Assembly (NCBI RefSeq): GCF_934202235.1
Contig: NZ_CAKPXS010000012.1
Coordinates: 1-36,195 of the forward strand
DNA length: 36,195 nucleotides
Direction: 5' to 3'
Source of the DNA: an uncultured Limosilactobacillus sp.
Lineage (GTDB): Bacteria > Bacillota > Bacilli > Lactobacillales > Lactobacillaceae
The position numbers and the translations under genes are program-made. Below the pieces are notes generated by a model, which saw only the letters and a program-made list of their open reading frames with translations, was not told the origin of the DNA and ran no database searches. This document shows positions 14,703 through 21,930 of the stretch, one piece after another (the first letter of the stretch is position 1; every line of letters starts with the position of its first letter).

Positions 14703-15671
14703 TCATTCCGCTACAATTAATCTTTTTTTTCGTAGGCGAGCAGAAAGATAATCCTCAGTCGCAACCCGATCCAAATTCATCTGCGCGATTAGGTCATCCA
14801 CAGAACTAAACTTCACCCCGTCACGCAAGCGGCTGTACCATTCGACAACCACTTCTTCCCCGTACACTTGCCGGTGAAAATGAAAGAGGTTAATTTCCAA
14901 TGTTCGTGGAGCACCCTCACCAAAAGTTTCGTTGTGGCCAATATTGGCCATCCCACCATACCAGTGGTGGCCGACCTTAACGCGGGTCACATAAACCCCC
15001 AGGGCGGGGATGACTGTTGAGCGCGGCGAATCGATATTGATCGTCGGAAACCCAATCTGCCGCCCACGAGCAAAACCGTGAACCACCAGACCTGCTGTCT
15101 GGTATGGACGTCCTAGTCCCTCGTTTGCCAGGTCTAATTCTCCCGCCATAATTTGTTGGCGGATCCGCCGGGTGCCGACCTTCGTCGACCCGTTTGCCAG
15201 TGTTGGCACACTAACCACTTCAAACCGGCCCCGAGCTAGCGCCGGTAGATGAGCCATTGTGGCTGCGGCTCCACGGCCAAAAGTGTGGTCCTCGCCGGCC
15301 ACCACCACCTGCGGGTGAAAAGCCACCAGGTAGTTATCGACAAACTGCTGGGGCGACTGTGCGCCATACTGAGAAGTAAAATCAACGACGTACATAACGC
15401 TCGCCCCCAGCCGGCTCATCTGAGAAGCCTTCTGGGTAACCGTCGTCAGGTACTTGGCTCCGCCCGGGATGCGGCGATAAACCACTGCCGGGCTATGGTT
15501 ATAAGTAAGGACTGCTAGTGGCAGTTTCCGCCGGTCAGCAACCTTCTTGGCGGCCGCAATCACCCGCTGATGACCACGATGAACACCGTCAAAAAAGCCC
15601 ATCGCGAGCACCACTGGCTTATTTGCAATCAGCCGCCGGTCTAAGGGATGATGAATCCGTATTACTTGCAC
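14703..15671 (-). CDS. ribF: Bifunctional riboflavin kinase / FAD synthetase
   Basis: Converts riboflavin to FMN and then to FAD. The 322-residue protein has an N-terminal nucleotidyltransferase (FAD synthetase) domain with AMGFFDGVHRGHQRVI, including the HxGH motif (His31, His34), and a C-terminal riboflavin kinase domain from about 185, with RGRQIGFPTINID and the conserved GVYVTRV and MANIGHNETFGEG. It lies 10 bp after truB, in the usual truB-ribF pair. I see no terminator between ribF and the riboflavin leader, so some read-through is possible. With the biosynthetic operon broken, this enzyme would have to work on imported riboflavin. Confidence 0.97.
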   Translation of the reverse strand: MQVIRIHHPLDRRLIANKPVVLAMGFFDGVHRGHQRVIAAAKKVADRRKLPLAVLTYNHSPAVVYRRIPGGAKYLTTVTQKASQMSRLGASVMYVVDFTSQYGAQSPQQFVDNYLVAFHPQVVVAGEDHTFGRGAAATMAHLPALARGRFEVVSVPTLANGSTKVGTRRIRQQIMAGELDLANEGLGRPYQTAGLVVHGFARGRQIGFPTINIDSPRSTVIPALGVYVTRVKVGHHWYGGMANIGHNETFGEGAPRTLEINLFHFHRQVYGEEVVVEWYSRLRDGVKFSSVDDLIAQMNLDRVATEDYLSARLRKKRLIVAE

Positions 15672-15681
15672 AATCTTCCTC

Positions 15682-16587
15682 CTAGTTAACTGCCAACATT
15701 TTCAATGGTTTATAGTGCTGCTGATCAGCACGATAGTAGAGGGCTTTGATGTTGCCATGATAAAAAAGGGCCACCCGTTCTTGGCTGTTGGCCGGCAGTT
15801 CATTAACCGTCAACCAGCCACCATGTTGAACTGCTTGCCACTGGTCAGCCGTCAGTTCGACCTGCTGCCAATCTTCAAAGGCAATTGCCAGCGGCAGGAC
15901 GTAGTTGCTAATCATTTGGCTGGCAACCAGGTCATCAACATCCTGTAAGCTAATGGTCTGATCGATGGTGAACCCGCCACTCGCCACGCGGGTCAGTGAA
16001 CTCATCACCCCTGGATAGCCCAAATTCTTGGCCAAGTCGACCGCCAGGGTGCGGACGTAGGTTCCCTTGCTGCATTGAACCTTAAAACGGACCCGCTGCT
16101 GACCGTTGTTAGCATCGTACGTTGATGAAACCAGCTTGAAACTGTCGATCACTACCTGCCGCTTTGGCCGGTCGACTGTTTCACCCGCTCGCGCGTATTC
16201 GTACAGGTGTTTGCCATGGACCCGCACCGCCGAATACATCGGCGGGACCTGGGTTAACTTGCCCGTCATCGCCGCCATTGTCTGCTGCAAAAACTGATCG
16301 CCAATCGGCGCAGTAACTTGTTTTGTTGCAATCACTTGGCCGTCGAGGTCCTCGGTTTCCGTAGCCTCACCAATTAATAACTCGCCAACGTAGGTCTTGG
16401 GCTGTTCATGAAGGAAGTCGACGACCTTGGTTGCCTTGCCAATACAAATGGGCAACACCCCATCCACATTGGGATCCAGCGTTCCGGCGTGGCCAATCCG
16501 TTTCTCGTGAAGAACGTGACGCAAACGGTTGACGCAGGCAAAGCTCGTCATCCCCTGATCCTTGTATAATGCAATAATTCCGTCCAT
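15682..16587 (-). CDS. truB: tRNA pseudouridine(55) synthase TruB
   Basis: Converts uridine 55 in the T-loop of tRNAs to pseudouridine. The 301-residue protein has the catalytic aspartate in GHAGTLDPNVDGVLPI (Asp38), the KATKVVDFL stretch and the later CSKGTYVRTLAVDLA motif, followed by a small C-terminal PUA-like part. The start ATG follows AAAGGAGG. It forms a unit with ribF. A strong hairpin separates it from rbfA, so expression may differ from the nusA-infB part. A TATAAT occurs 27 bp before the start but lacks a recognisable -35. Confidence 0.96.
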   Translation of the reverse strand: MDGIIALYKDQGMTSFACVNRLRHVLHEKRIGHAGTLDPNVDGVLPICIGKATKVVDFLHEQPKTYVGELLIGEATETEDLDGQVIATKQVTAPIGDQFLQQTMAAMTGKLTQVPPMYSAVRVHGKHLYEYARAGETVDRPKRQVVIDSFKLVSSTYDANNGQQRVRFKVQCSKGTYVRTLAVDLAKNLGYPGVMSSLTRVASGGFTIDQTISLQDVDDLVASQMISNYVLPLAIAFEDWQQVELTADQWQAVQHGGWLTVNELPANSQERVALFYHGNIKALYYRADQQHYKPLKMLAVN

Positions 16588-16624
16588 TTCGTCCTCCTTT
16601 GTTCATCATGCTCATTATACAGCA

Positions 16625-16671
16625 AACGGCCCCTGAACTTCGGCTTAACCGAATTCCAAGGGCCGTTTTTT
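16625..16671 (+). terminator. Long hairpin between rbfA and truB; T-tract on the plus strand
   Basis: Arms at 16625-16635 and 16657-16667 pair over 11 bp and enclose a further TTCGG/CCGAA stem. On the plus strand six T follow (16666-16671); on the minus strand, the direction of the genes, only TTTGCTG follows. All nearby genes are on the minus strand, so the orientation of a real terminator is uncertain and it could be bidirectional. Confidence 0.55.
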
Positions 16672-16684
16672 CACGTTTTTTTAC

Positions 16685-17050
16685 TTAAAACTCGTGATCT
16701 TTTTTGTGTAATTCGTTGAGCAGCTGGTCAATCCGACTACCATAAGCAATCGATGAGTCGCGTTTAAACGAGATTTCAGGTGTCTTGAAAATATTTAACC
16801 GCGCTCCCAGCAGACTACGGATCAGACCAGTCGCCTTGTCTAACCCCGCCTGCGCCTTCTCACCGTCAGAAGCCTTGTCTGACAGGATACTGTAGTAGAT
16901 CGTTGCCTGTTGTAAGTCGCCAGTGACGTCAACGTCAGTGATCGTGACGCCCTGGACCCGCGGGTCACGGACACGTTTTAGCAAAATGTCGTCGACTTCG
17001 CGCTTAATCTCTTGTGCCAACCGGTCAACCCGGTAACGTTTGTTTGGCAT
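16685..17050 (-). CDS. rbfA: 30S ribosome-binding factor A
   Basis: Assembly factor that binds the immature 30S subunit near the 5' part of 16S rRNA and is important for cold adaptation. The protein has 121 residues, a normal size. The KH-like fold is recognised from RVDRLAQEIKREVDDILLKR, then VTITDVDVTGDLQQATIYYS and the closing KTPEISFKRDSSIAYGSRID. The start ATG has a GGAGG-type site and lies 15 bp after infB. The order infB-rbfA-truB is standard. Confidence 0.97.
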   Translation of the reverse strand: MPNKRYRVDRLAQEIKREVDDILLKRVRDPRVQGVTITDVDVTGDLQQATIYYSILSDKASDGEKAQAGLDKATGLIRSLLGARLNIFKTPEISFKRDSSIAYGSRIDQLLNELHKKDHEF

Positions 17051-17065
17051 GGCGTCCTCCTTTGC

Positions 17066-19468
17066 TTACTTTTGTGGAACAGCTTTCATCTTGTAGGCTT
17101 CAATCACGTCGCGTTCCTTAATATCGTTGTAGTTAGCAATTGTCAGACCACATTCATAGCCCTGCTTAACTTCCTTCACGTCATCCTTGAAACGCTTCAG
17201 TGAGCCTAGCTCGCCTTCGTAAATGACTACCCCGTCACGGATTAACCGGACTTGTGAATCACGGGTGATCTTACCGCTCGTGACCATCCCTCCGGCAATC
17301 GTGCCGACTTTAGAAGCCCGGTACAGCTGACGAACTTCCACTTGCCCCAGTACTTCTTCCTTGTAAACCGGTTCAAGCATCCCCTTCATCGCGTCTTCCA
17401 CTTCTTCAATGGCGTTGTAGATAACCCGGTGCAGACGGATATCGATATTGTTGGCGTGAGCTTCTGACTGGGCAATTGGTGTTGGACGAACGTTAAAGCC
17501 GATGATAACCGCGTTTGAAGCTTCGGCCAGGGTAACGTCAGATTCTGAAATTGCCCCCACGGCCTTGTGAATGATGTCAACCCGGACACCATCCACCTTG
17601 ATCTTCTGAAGTGACTGGGCAAGGGCTTCAACAGACCCCTGAACATCAGCCTTGATGATGATTGGCAGGGTCTTCATCTCACCCTTCTTCATCGTCGCAA
17701 AGAGGTTATCAAGGGTCACATGAGAAGTCCGCTGACGTTCTTCTTCCAGCGCTCGTTTAGCACGCTCTTCACCGGCTGCCCGGGCAGTCTTTTCATCTTT
17801 GAAGACCACGAAGCGATCACCGGCTTCTGGAACGTCATTGAGGCCGGTAATCTCAACTGGTGTTGATGGCGTTGCGGCTTCAATAGCCTTCCCATTTTCG
17901 TTGTTCATCGTCCGGACACGGCCAAACGTATTACCAACAACGACTGGATCGCCGACGTGCATGGTCCCTTGTTGGATCAGCAGTGTTGCTACCGGACCCT
18001 TCCCCTGGTCGAGGCGGGCTTCAACAACCGAACCCGCGGCACGTTGGTCAGGGTTGGCCTTCAGTTCCATCATTTCGGCCTGGAGGAGGATCATGTCCAG
18101 CAGTTCGTCAATGTTCTTGCCAAACTTCGCGGAAATCTGGACGTAGATCGTGTCACCACCCCAGTCTTCCGGAATCAAACCATATTCCGTCAGCTGCTGA
18201 GTAACGTGGTCCGGGTTAGCCCCCGGCTTATCAATCTTATTAACCGCAACGATAATTGGCGTCTTGGCCGCCTTGGCGTGGTTGATGGCTTCGATCGTTT
18301 GCGGCATGACCCCATCATCTGCAGCCACCACCAGGACCGTGATGTCAGTGATGTTCGCACCACGTGCCCGCATTTCGGTAAAGGCGGCGTGCCCTGGGGT
18401 ATCCAAGAACGTAATCATCTTATCGTTGTACTTAACTTGGTAAGCACCAATTGCCTGGGTGATCCCGCCGGCTTCGTGAGCTGTGACATGGGAGTGCCGA
18501 ATCTTATCCAGCAGCGTCGTCTTACCGTGGTCAACGTGCCCCATGACCGTCACTACTGGCGGACGCGGAACCTGGTTCTCGGTATTTTCTTCACTTTCCT
18601 TGAAGAATTGGTCAATGTCGGCCACATCGACTTGGACCTTTTCCTTTGCTTCAATGCCATAATCGGCAGCCAGGATTTCAATTGTATCCTTGTCGAGTGC
18701 CTGGTTCTGGTTGACCATGACCCCCAGCATAAAGAGCTTCTTCACGATTTCAGCGGTTGAGCGGTGCAAAACCTTCGACAGGTCTTGCGCGTTCATGCCG
18801 TCAGTGTATTCCAAGACATCCGGCAGCGGACGGTCCTTCCGTGCTGTTGGTTGCTTGTGTTCAACCTGACGGAGCCGGTGATTATTATTATGGCGGTTTT
18901 TGCGCCGGTCACGACGGTTTTGCCGACGATTCTTTTTCTTGTTCTTGCCGTTGTTCAGGCTACCACCGAAACGACCACCACCATTTTGCTGGTTATTCTG
19001 GTGGTTGTTCTTTTGCTGACCATTATTTTGTTGTTGGCCACGGTTGTTCTTTTGCTGGCCGTGGTTATTCTGGGCATTGTGCTTCTTCTCTGCCCGACGT
19101 TCACGCCGTCGTTCCGAACGGCTTTCGTGTTTCTTCTTGTCGGCTGGCCGTTGTTGCTGGTGATTGGCACCCTTTGACTGATTCTGCTTGGCAGGTTGCC
19201 CCTGCTTCTTACTCTTCGCTTTGCCAGCTTGGTGTTGCTGAACCTGCTTTTGAGTTGCTGCCTGGTGTTGTTTTTGACCCTGCTTTTTTTGTGACTGCTT
19301 GTTTTGGGATTGACCCTTAGCAATCTTTCTCAGCTGAGCTGCCTGGTCAGGTGTAACTGATGACATGTGGCTCTTAATCTTCAAGCCCTGTTCGTTGGCC
19401 AGCTTGACCAGTGCCTTGCTCGGCATGGATAATTCTTTTGCTAGTTGGTAAATACGTTCTTTGGCCAT
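17066..19468 (-). CDS. infB: Translation initiation factor IF-2
   Basis: GTPase that recruits formyl-methionyl-tRNA to the 30S subunit and promotes 50S joining. It has 800 residues. The N-terminal IF2N module (1-50, MAKERIYQLAKELSMPSKAL) is followed by a very basic, Gln/Asn/Lys/Arg-rich linker (about 52-210) with hardly any acidic residues. A second IF2N-like module runs about 225-275. The G domain shows GHVDHGKT (310-317), DTPGH (356-360) and NKID (410-413). Domains II, III and the tRNA-binding domain IV complete the protein. The start ATG follows AAGGAG. It sits between ylxQ and rbfA in the nusA operon. Confidence 0.98.
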   Translation of the reverse strand: MAKERIYQLAKELSMPSKALVKLANEQGLKIKSHMSSVTPDQAAQLRKIAKGQSQNKQSQKKQGQKQHQAATQKQVQQHQAGKAKSKKQGQPAKQNQSKGANHQQQRPADKKKHESRSERRRERRAEKKHNAQNNHGQQKNNRGQQQNNGQQKNNHQNNQQNGGGRFGGSLNNGKNKKKNRRQNRRDRRKNRHNNNHRLRQVEHKQPTARKDRPLPDVLEYTDGMNAQDLSKVLHRSTAEIVKKLFMLGVMVNQNQALDKDTIEILAADYGIEAKEKVQVDVADIDQFFKESEENTENQVPRPPVVTVMGHVDHGKTTLLDKIRHSHVTAHEAGGITQAIGAYQVKYNDKMITFLDTPGHAAFTEMRARGANITDITVLVVAADDGVMPQTIEAINHAKAAKTPIIVAVNKIDKPGANPDHVTQQLTEYGLIPEDWGGDTIYVQISAKFGKNIDELLDMILLQAEMMELKANPDQRAAGSVVEARLDQGKGPVATLLIQQGTMHVGDPVVVGNTFGRVRTMNNENGKAIEAATPSTPVEITGLNDVPEAGDRFVVFKDEKTARAAGEERAKRALEEERQRTSHVTLDNLFATMKKGEMKTLPIIIKADVQGSVEALAQSLQKIKVDGVRVDIIHKAVGAISESDVTLAEASNAVIIGFNVRPTPIAQSEAHANNIDIRLHRVIYNAIEEVEDAMKGMLEPVYKEEVLGQVEVRQLYRASKVGTIAGGMVTSGKITRDSQVRLIRDGVVIYEGELGSLKRFKDDVKEVKQGYECGLTIANYNDIKERDVIEAYKMKAVPQK

Positions 19469-19490
19469 ACGTCCACGCTCCTTATCTCGG

Positions 19491-19799
19491 TTAATTATTT
19501 AGTAATGAAGTCATTTTCTTAGCAAACCCGGACTGGGTTACCGCCAGCACCTTCCGCTGGGCGCCAACCGCAGCACTGATTTCGTTTGCGGTGAAAGCCG
19601 TTGTTAGTGCCACCTGGTAGTAGTGACACTTATCGGTCACCTTCTTTGCCGTCGCCGCACCTGCATCACTGGCCAGCACGACTAACCGTGCTTCGTCATT
19701 ACGAATGGCCTTCACCACGGAGGGTTCCCCGCTAGTGAGTTGGCCAGCACGCTTGGCAAGTCCTAGTAACTGCAGAACTTGCTGGCAACTACTTTTCAT
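19491..19799 (-). CDS. ylxQ: L7Ae-family ribosomal protein YlxQ
   Basis: Small RNA-binding protein of the L7Ae/L30e fold, thought to bind kink-turn RNA. It has 102 residues from the ATG at 19799, which gives the family-like start MKSSCQQVLQLLGLAKRAGQ and overlaps the end of ylxR by 11 bp. A longer start at 19838 would overlap ylxR by 50 bp and was not chosen. Visible features are SGEPSVVKAIRNDEARLVVLA and the following AGAATAKKVTDKC. No strong ribosome site precedes the start, which fits translational coupling to ylxR. Confidence 0.9.
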   Translation of the reverse strand: MKSSCQQVLQLLGLAKRAGQLTSGEPSVVKAIRNDEARLVVLASDAGAATAKKVTDKCHYYQVALTTAFTANEISAAVGAQRKVLAVTQSGFAKKMTSLLNN

Positions 19800-20097
19800 C
19801 TTTAAACAGCTCACGACGAGCTTGCTGGTGGTCAGCATACTTGATCAATTCATCATAAAAGCTGTCAGCCAACTTCACTTTGAAAACTTGGTCAAAGGTA
19901 TGTTCCGCCTTCGCCTTTTTTGCGACAGCCACGTCGACTGCGACGTAGGCTCCACGACCCGGCTTCTTACCGGTTGGGTCGAGGCTAACTTCATTTTCCT
20001 TGTTGCGAACAACCCGAATCAGCTCACGCTTTGGACGCATCTGGCCGGTCACAACATCTTTCCGCATCGGTATTTTTTTCTTTTTCACTTGTTTCAC
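19789..20097 (-). CDS. ylxR: YlxR family RNA-binding protein (RnpM)
   Basis: A 102-residue basic protein of the YlxR (DUF448) family, linked in other Firmicutes to RNase P modulation and to nucleoid or RNA binding. The family signature is RKDVVTGQMRPKRELIRVVR, followed by DPTGKKPGRGAYVAVD. The usual cysteine of the RKC motif is Asp here. It lies 20 bp after nusA and overlaps ylxQ. Its position between nusA and ylxQ-infB is conserved. Confidence 0.95.
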   Translation of the reverse strand: MKQVKKKKIPMRKDVVTGQMRPKRELIRVVRNKENEVSLDPTGKKPGRGAYVAVDVAVAKKAKAEHTFDQVFKVKLADSFYDELIKYADHQQARRELFKDEK

Positions 20098-20117
20098 CCC
20101 GCTGCTAATTAGTTTAA

Positions 20118-21305
20118 CTATTCTTCGTCGTCGACGTCAGAATCACCAGCTGACTCATCGTCAGCGGTCATTTCACTCGCTGGTTTAATGTCAATCTTGT
20201 AACCAGTCAGGTTGGCAGCCAGCCGGGCGTTTTGACCGTGCTTGCCGATGGCTAACGACAGCTGATCATCAGGAACAACGACGGTGCATGCCCGCCGTGG
20301 CCGTTCTTCTTCAGCTTCGCTCTCTTCAGCCGGAGCTTCAGCATCATCAGTTTCTGCCGCCGGTTCCGGTTCTTCATCAAAGATCACGTCTTCAACGTCC
20401 GCCGGATTCAAGGCGTTGGCGATAAAGTTAGCCGGGTTTTCGTCGTACTCAACAATATCGATGTTTTCCCCGCCTAACTGGTTGACGATGGCTTGAACAC
20501 GCGAACCGCGTGGGCCAACGCAGGTGCCAACCGCATCGACGTTGGGATCCGTGGAGTAAACGGCAACCTTAGCACGGTCACCTGGTTCACGGACGATCTT
20601 CTTGATTTCGACCGGACCGTCTGCAAACTCTGGGACTTCTTTTTCAAACAGGCGCCGCAATAAGTCCGGAGCGGTCCGGGAAACAAAGACCTGTGGTCCC
20701 CGCATCCGTTCGCCTTCCTTCACATCCTTCACCCGGGTGATGTACACCTGCAAGTGGTCATGGACATGGTATTCCTCATTTGGCATCCGGTCATGCTTAT
20801 TCATTGCCGCTTCGGTGCCATCTGGCAGTTCGACGTAAACGTAGCGACTGTCTTCTCGCGAAACAATGGCGTCAACAATATCGTTCTCCAGCTTGTGATA
20901 ACGGTCGGCAACAACCTGCCGTTCCGCGTTCTTTAATTGTTGGAGGACAACACCCTTCCCCGCCTGAGCAGCAATCCGCCCAAAGTTAGCAGGAGTTACT
21001 TCCTGGTCAATTTCATCACCCAGTTCGTAACCATGGCTAATCTGGTAAGCATCCTTCAGGCTGATTTCTTCTTGGGGGTTGGTGACCTCGTCAACAACCG
21101 TTTTCTTGGCGTAAACCTTGAAGGCCCCAGTGTCCGGATCAATCGAAACCTTGACGTTCGCCTTATTCTGCTTGTAATTGTTCTTATAAGCAGTTGCCAG
21201 GGCGTCGGTCAGAACTTGGATAATCGTGTCCTTTTTAACGCCCTTTTCCTTCTCCAAAACATTCATTGCCTGAAGAAGTTCCTGGTTTTGTTTTTTGGTA
21301 CTCAT
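20118..21305 (-). CDS. nusA: Transcription termination/antitermination factor NusA
   Basis: Binds RNA polymerase and RNA and modulates pausing and intrinsic termination. The protein has 395 residues: N-terminal polymerase-binding domain (1-125), S1 domain (about 130-200), KH1 (about 225-300, with VGPRGSRVQAIVNQL) and KH2 (about 339-375, with SLAIGKHGQNARLAANL). Between KH1 and KH2 is an acidic Glu/Ala/Asp-rich insertion of about 30 residues (309-338) that Bacillus subtilis NusA lacks. The tail is also acidic and ends in VDDEE. It lies 14 bp after rimP and shares its promoter and leader hairpin. Confidence 0.98.
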   Translation of the reverse strand: MSTKKQNQELLQAMNVLEKEKGVKKDTIIQVLTDALATAYKNNYKQNKANVKVSIDPDTGAFKVYAKKTVVDEVTNPQEEISLKDAYQISHGYELGDEIDQEVTPANFGRIAAQAGKGVVLQQLKNAERQVVADRYHKLENDIVDAIVSREDSRYVYVELPDGTEAAMNKHDRMPNEEYHVHDHLQVYITRVKDVKEGERMRGPQVFVSRTAPDLLRRLFEKEVPEFADGPVEIKKIVREPGDRAKVAVYSTDPNVDAVGTCVGPRGSRVQAIVNQLGGENIDIVEYDENPANFIANALNPADVEDVIFDEEPEPAAETDDAEAPAEESEAEEERPRRACTVVVPDDQLSLAIGKHGQNARLAANLTGYKIDIKPASEMTADDESAGDSDVDDEE

Positions 21306-21319
21306 TGACAGATACTCCT

Positions 21320-21802
21320 TTAAAACTTAATTGCTAAGCGCGCCTGGGCCACCTGCTTGCGTGGCAGTTCAACCGTTTTCTTTCTCGTTTTATCCATGTA
21401 CTCGACGGTGAGGGTGTCATCGTCCACCTTTGTCAGTGTCCCTTCGTAGACCTTCTTCCCGTGCTGACCCTTGAGGGGCGCGTACAGCGAGACATGAACA
21501 TACTGGTTGATGGCCCGCTGGTAGTCTTTGGGTTTCTTCAGGGGCCGTTCTGCTCCCGGCGATGAAACTTCCAAGAAGTACTGCTGCGGAATCGGATCCT
21601 CCGGTAGTGCATCCAGTTTTTCACTGAGCGCGTCGCTGACGTTGGCACAATCCTCGAGGGTAATGCCACCATCCTTGTCGATATAAACGCGCAAGTACCA
21701 GCTGCCGCCTTCCCGGACAAACTCAACATCATACAGTTCAAAATGATATTCATCTAAAATGGGGGTAACCAGTTCGGTCACCGTTTCAACTACTGTTGCC
21801 AC
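21320..21802 (-). CDS. rimP: Ribosome maturation factor RimP
   Basis: Needed for maturation of the 30S subunit. The GTG at 21802 is chosen because it follows a perfect GGAGGTGAC site at good spacing and gives the family start VATVVETVTELVTPIL. The frame extends further upstream without family similarity, and that part overlaps the leader hairpin. The 160-residue protein shows VEFVREGGSWYLRVYIDKDG and EDCANVSDALSEKLD, then YFLEVSSPGAERPLKK, all typical. It is the first gene of the nusA-infB operon, with a leader of about 77 bases. Confidence 0.96.
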   Translation of the reverse strand: MATVVETVTELVTPILDEYHFELYDVEFVREGGSWYLRVYIDKDGGITLEDCANVSDALSEKLDALPEDPIPQQYFLEVSSPGAERPLKKPKDYQRAINQYVHVSLYAPLKGQHGKKVYEGTLTKVDDDTLTVEYMDKTRKKTVELPRKQVAQARLAIKF

Positions 21803-21830
21803 AATGTCACCTCCGTGTCTCAATTGATTG

Positions 21831-21861
21831 CAAGAAAAAGAGCGAGCATTGCTGCTCACTC
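21831..21861 (-). terminator. Intrinsic terminator/attenuator in the rimP-nusA leader
   Basis: On the minus strand GAGTGAGCA pairs with TGCTCGCTC (9 bp, one wobble) around a GCAA tetraloop (arms 21853-21861 and 21840-21848), followed by TTTTTCTT. It lies downstream of the rimP promoter, so rimP-nusA transcripts must pass it. It may also end polC transcripts. Confidence 0.85.
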
Positions 21862-21885
21862 CACGACGAGTTATTAGACATTAGT

Positions 21886-21914
21886 ATTATAACATCACAA
21901 TCATTGCTGCGCAA
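21886..21914 (-). promoter_or_regulatory. rimP-nusA operon promoter
   Basis: On the minus strand a consensus -10 TATAAT (21886-21891) lies 17 bp from a -35 TTGCGC (21909-21914). The predicted start near 21879 gives a leader of about 77 bases that contains the terminator hairpin. Confidence 0.7.
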
Positions 21915-21930
21915 CAACTGCCCCAACCTC

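Noticed and set aside
16607..16620. TATAAT before truB as a promoter
   Set aside because: No -35-like hexamer lies at 15-18 bp; the upstream positions fall in the hairpin.
17957..18760. 267-codon open frame on the plus strand opposite infB
   Set aside because: It is the antisense of the conserved IF-2 GTPase domain, with no ribosome site or family similarity; long antisense frames arise from biased codon use.
18757..19320. Overlapping plus-strand frames opposite the IF-2 linker, rich in Cys/Gly/Val
   Set aside because: Their composition is a by-product of Gln/Asn/Lys codons on the other strand; no start signals.
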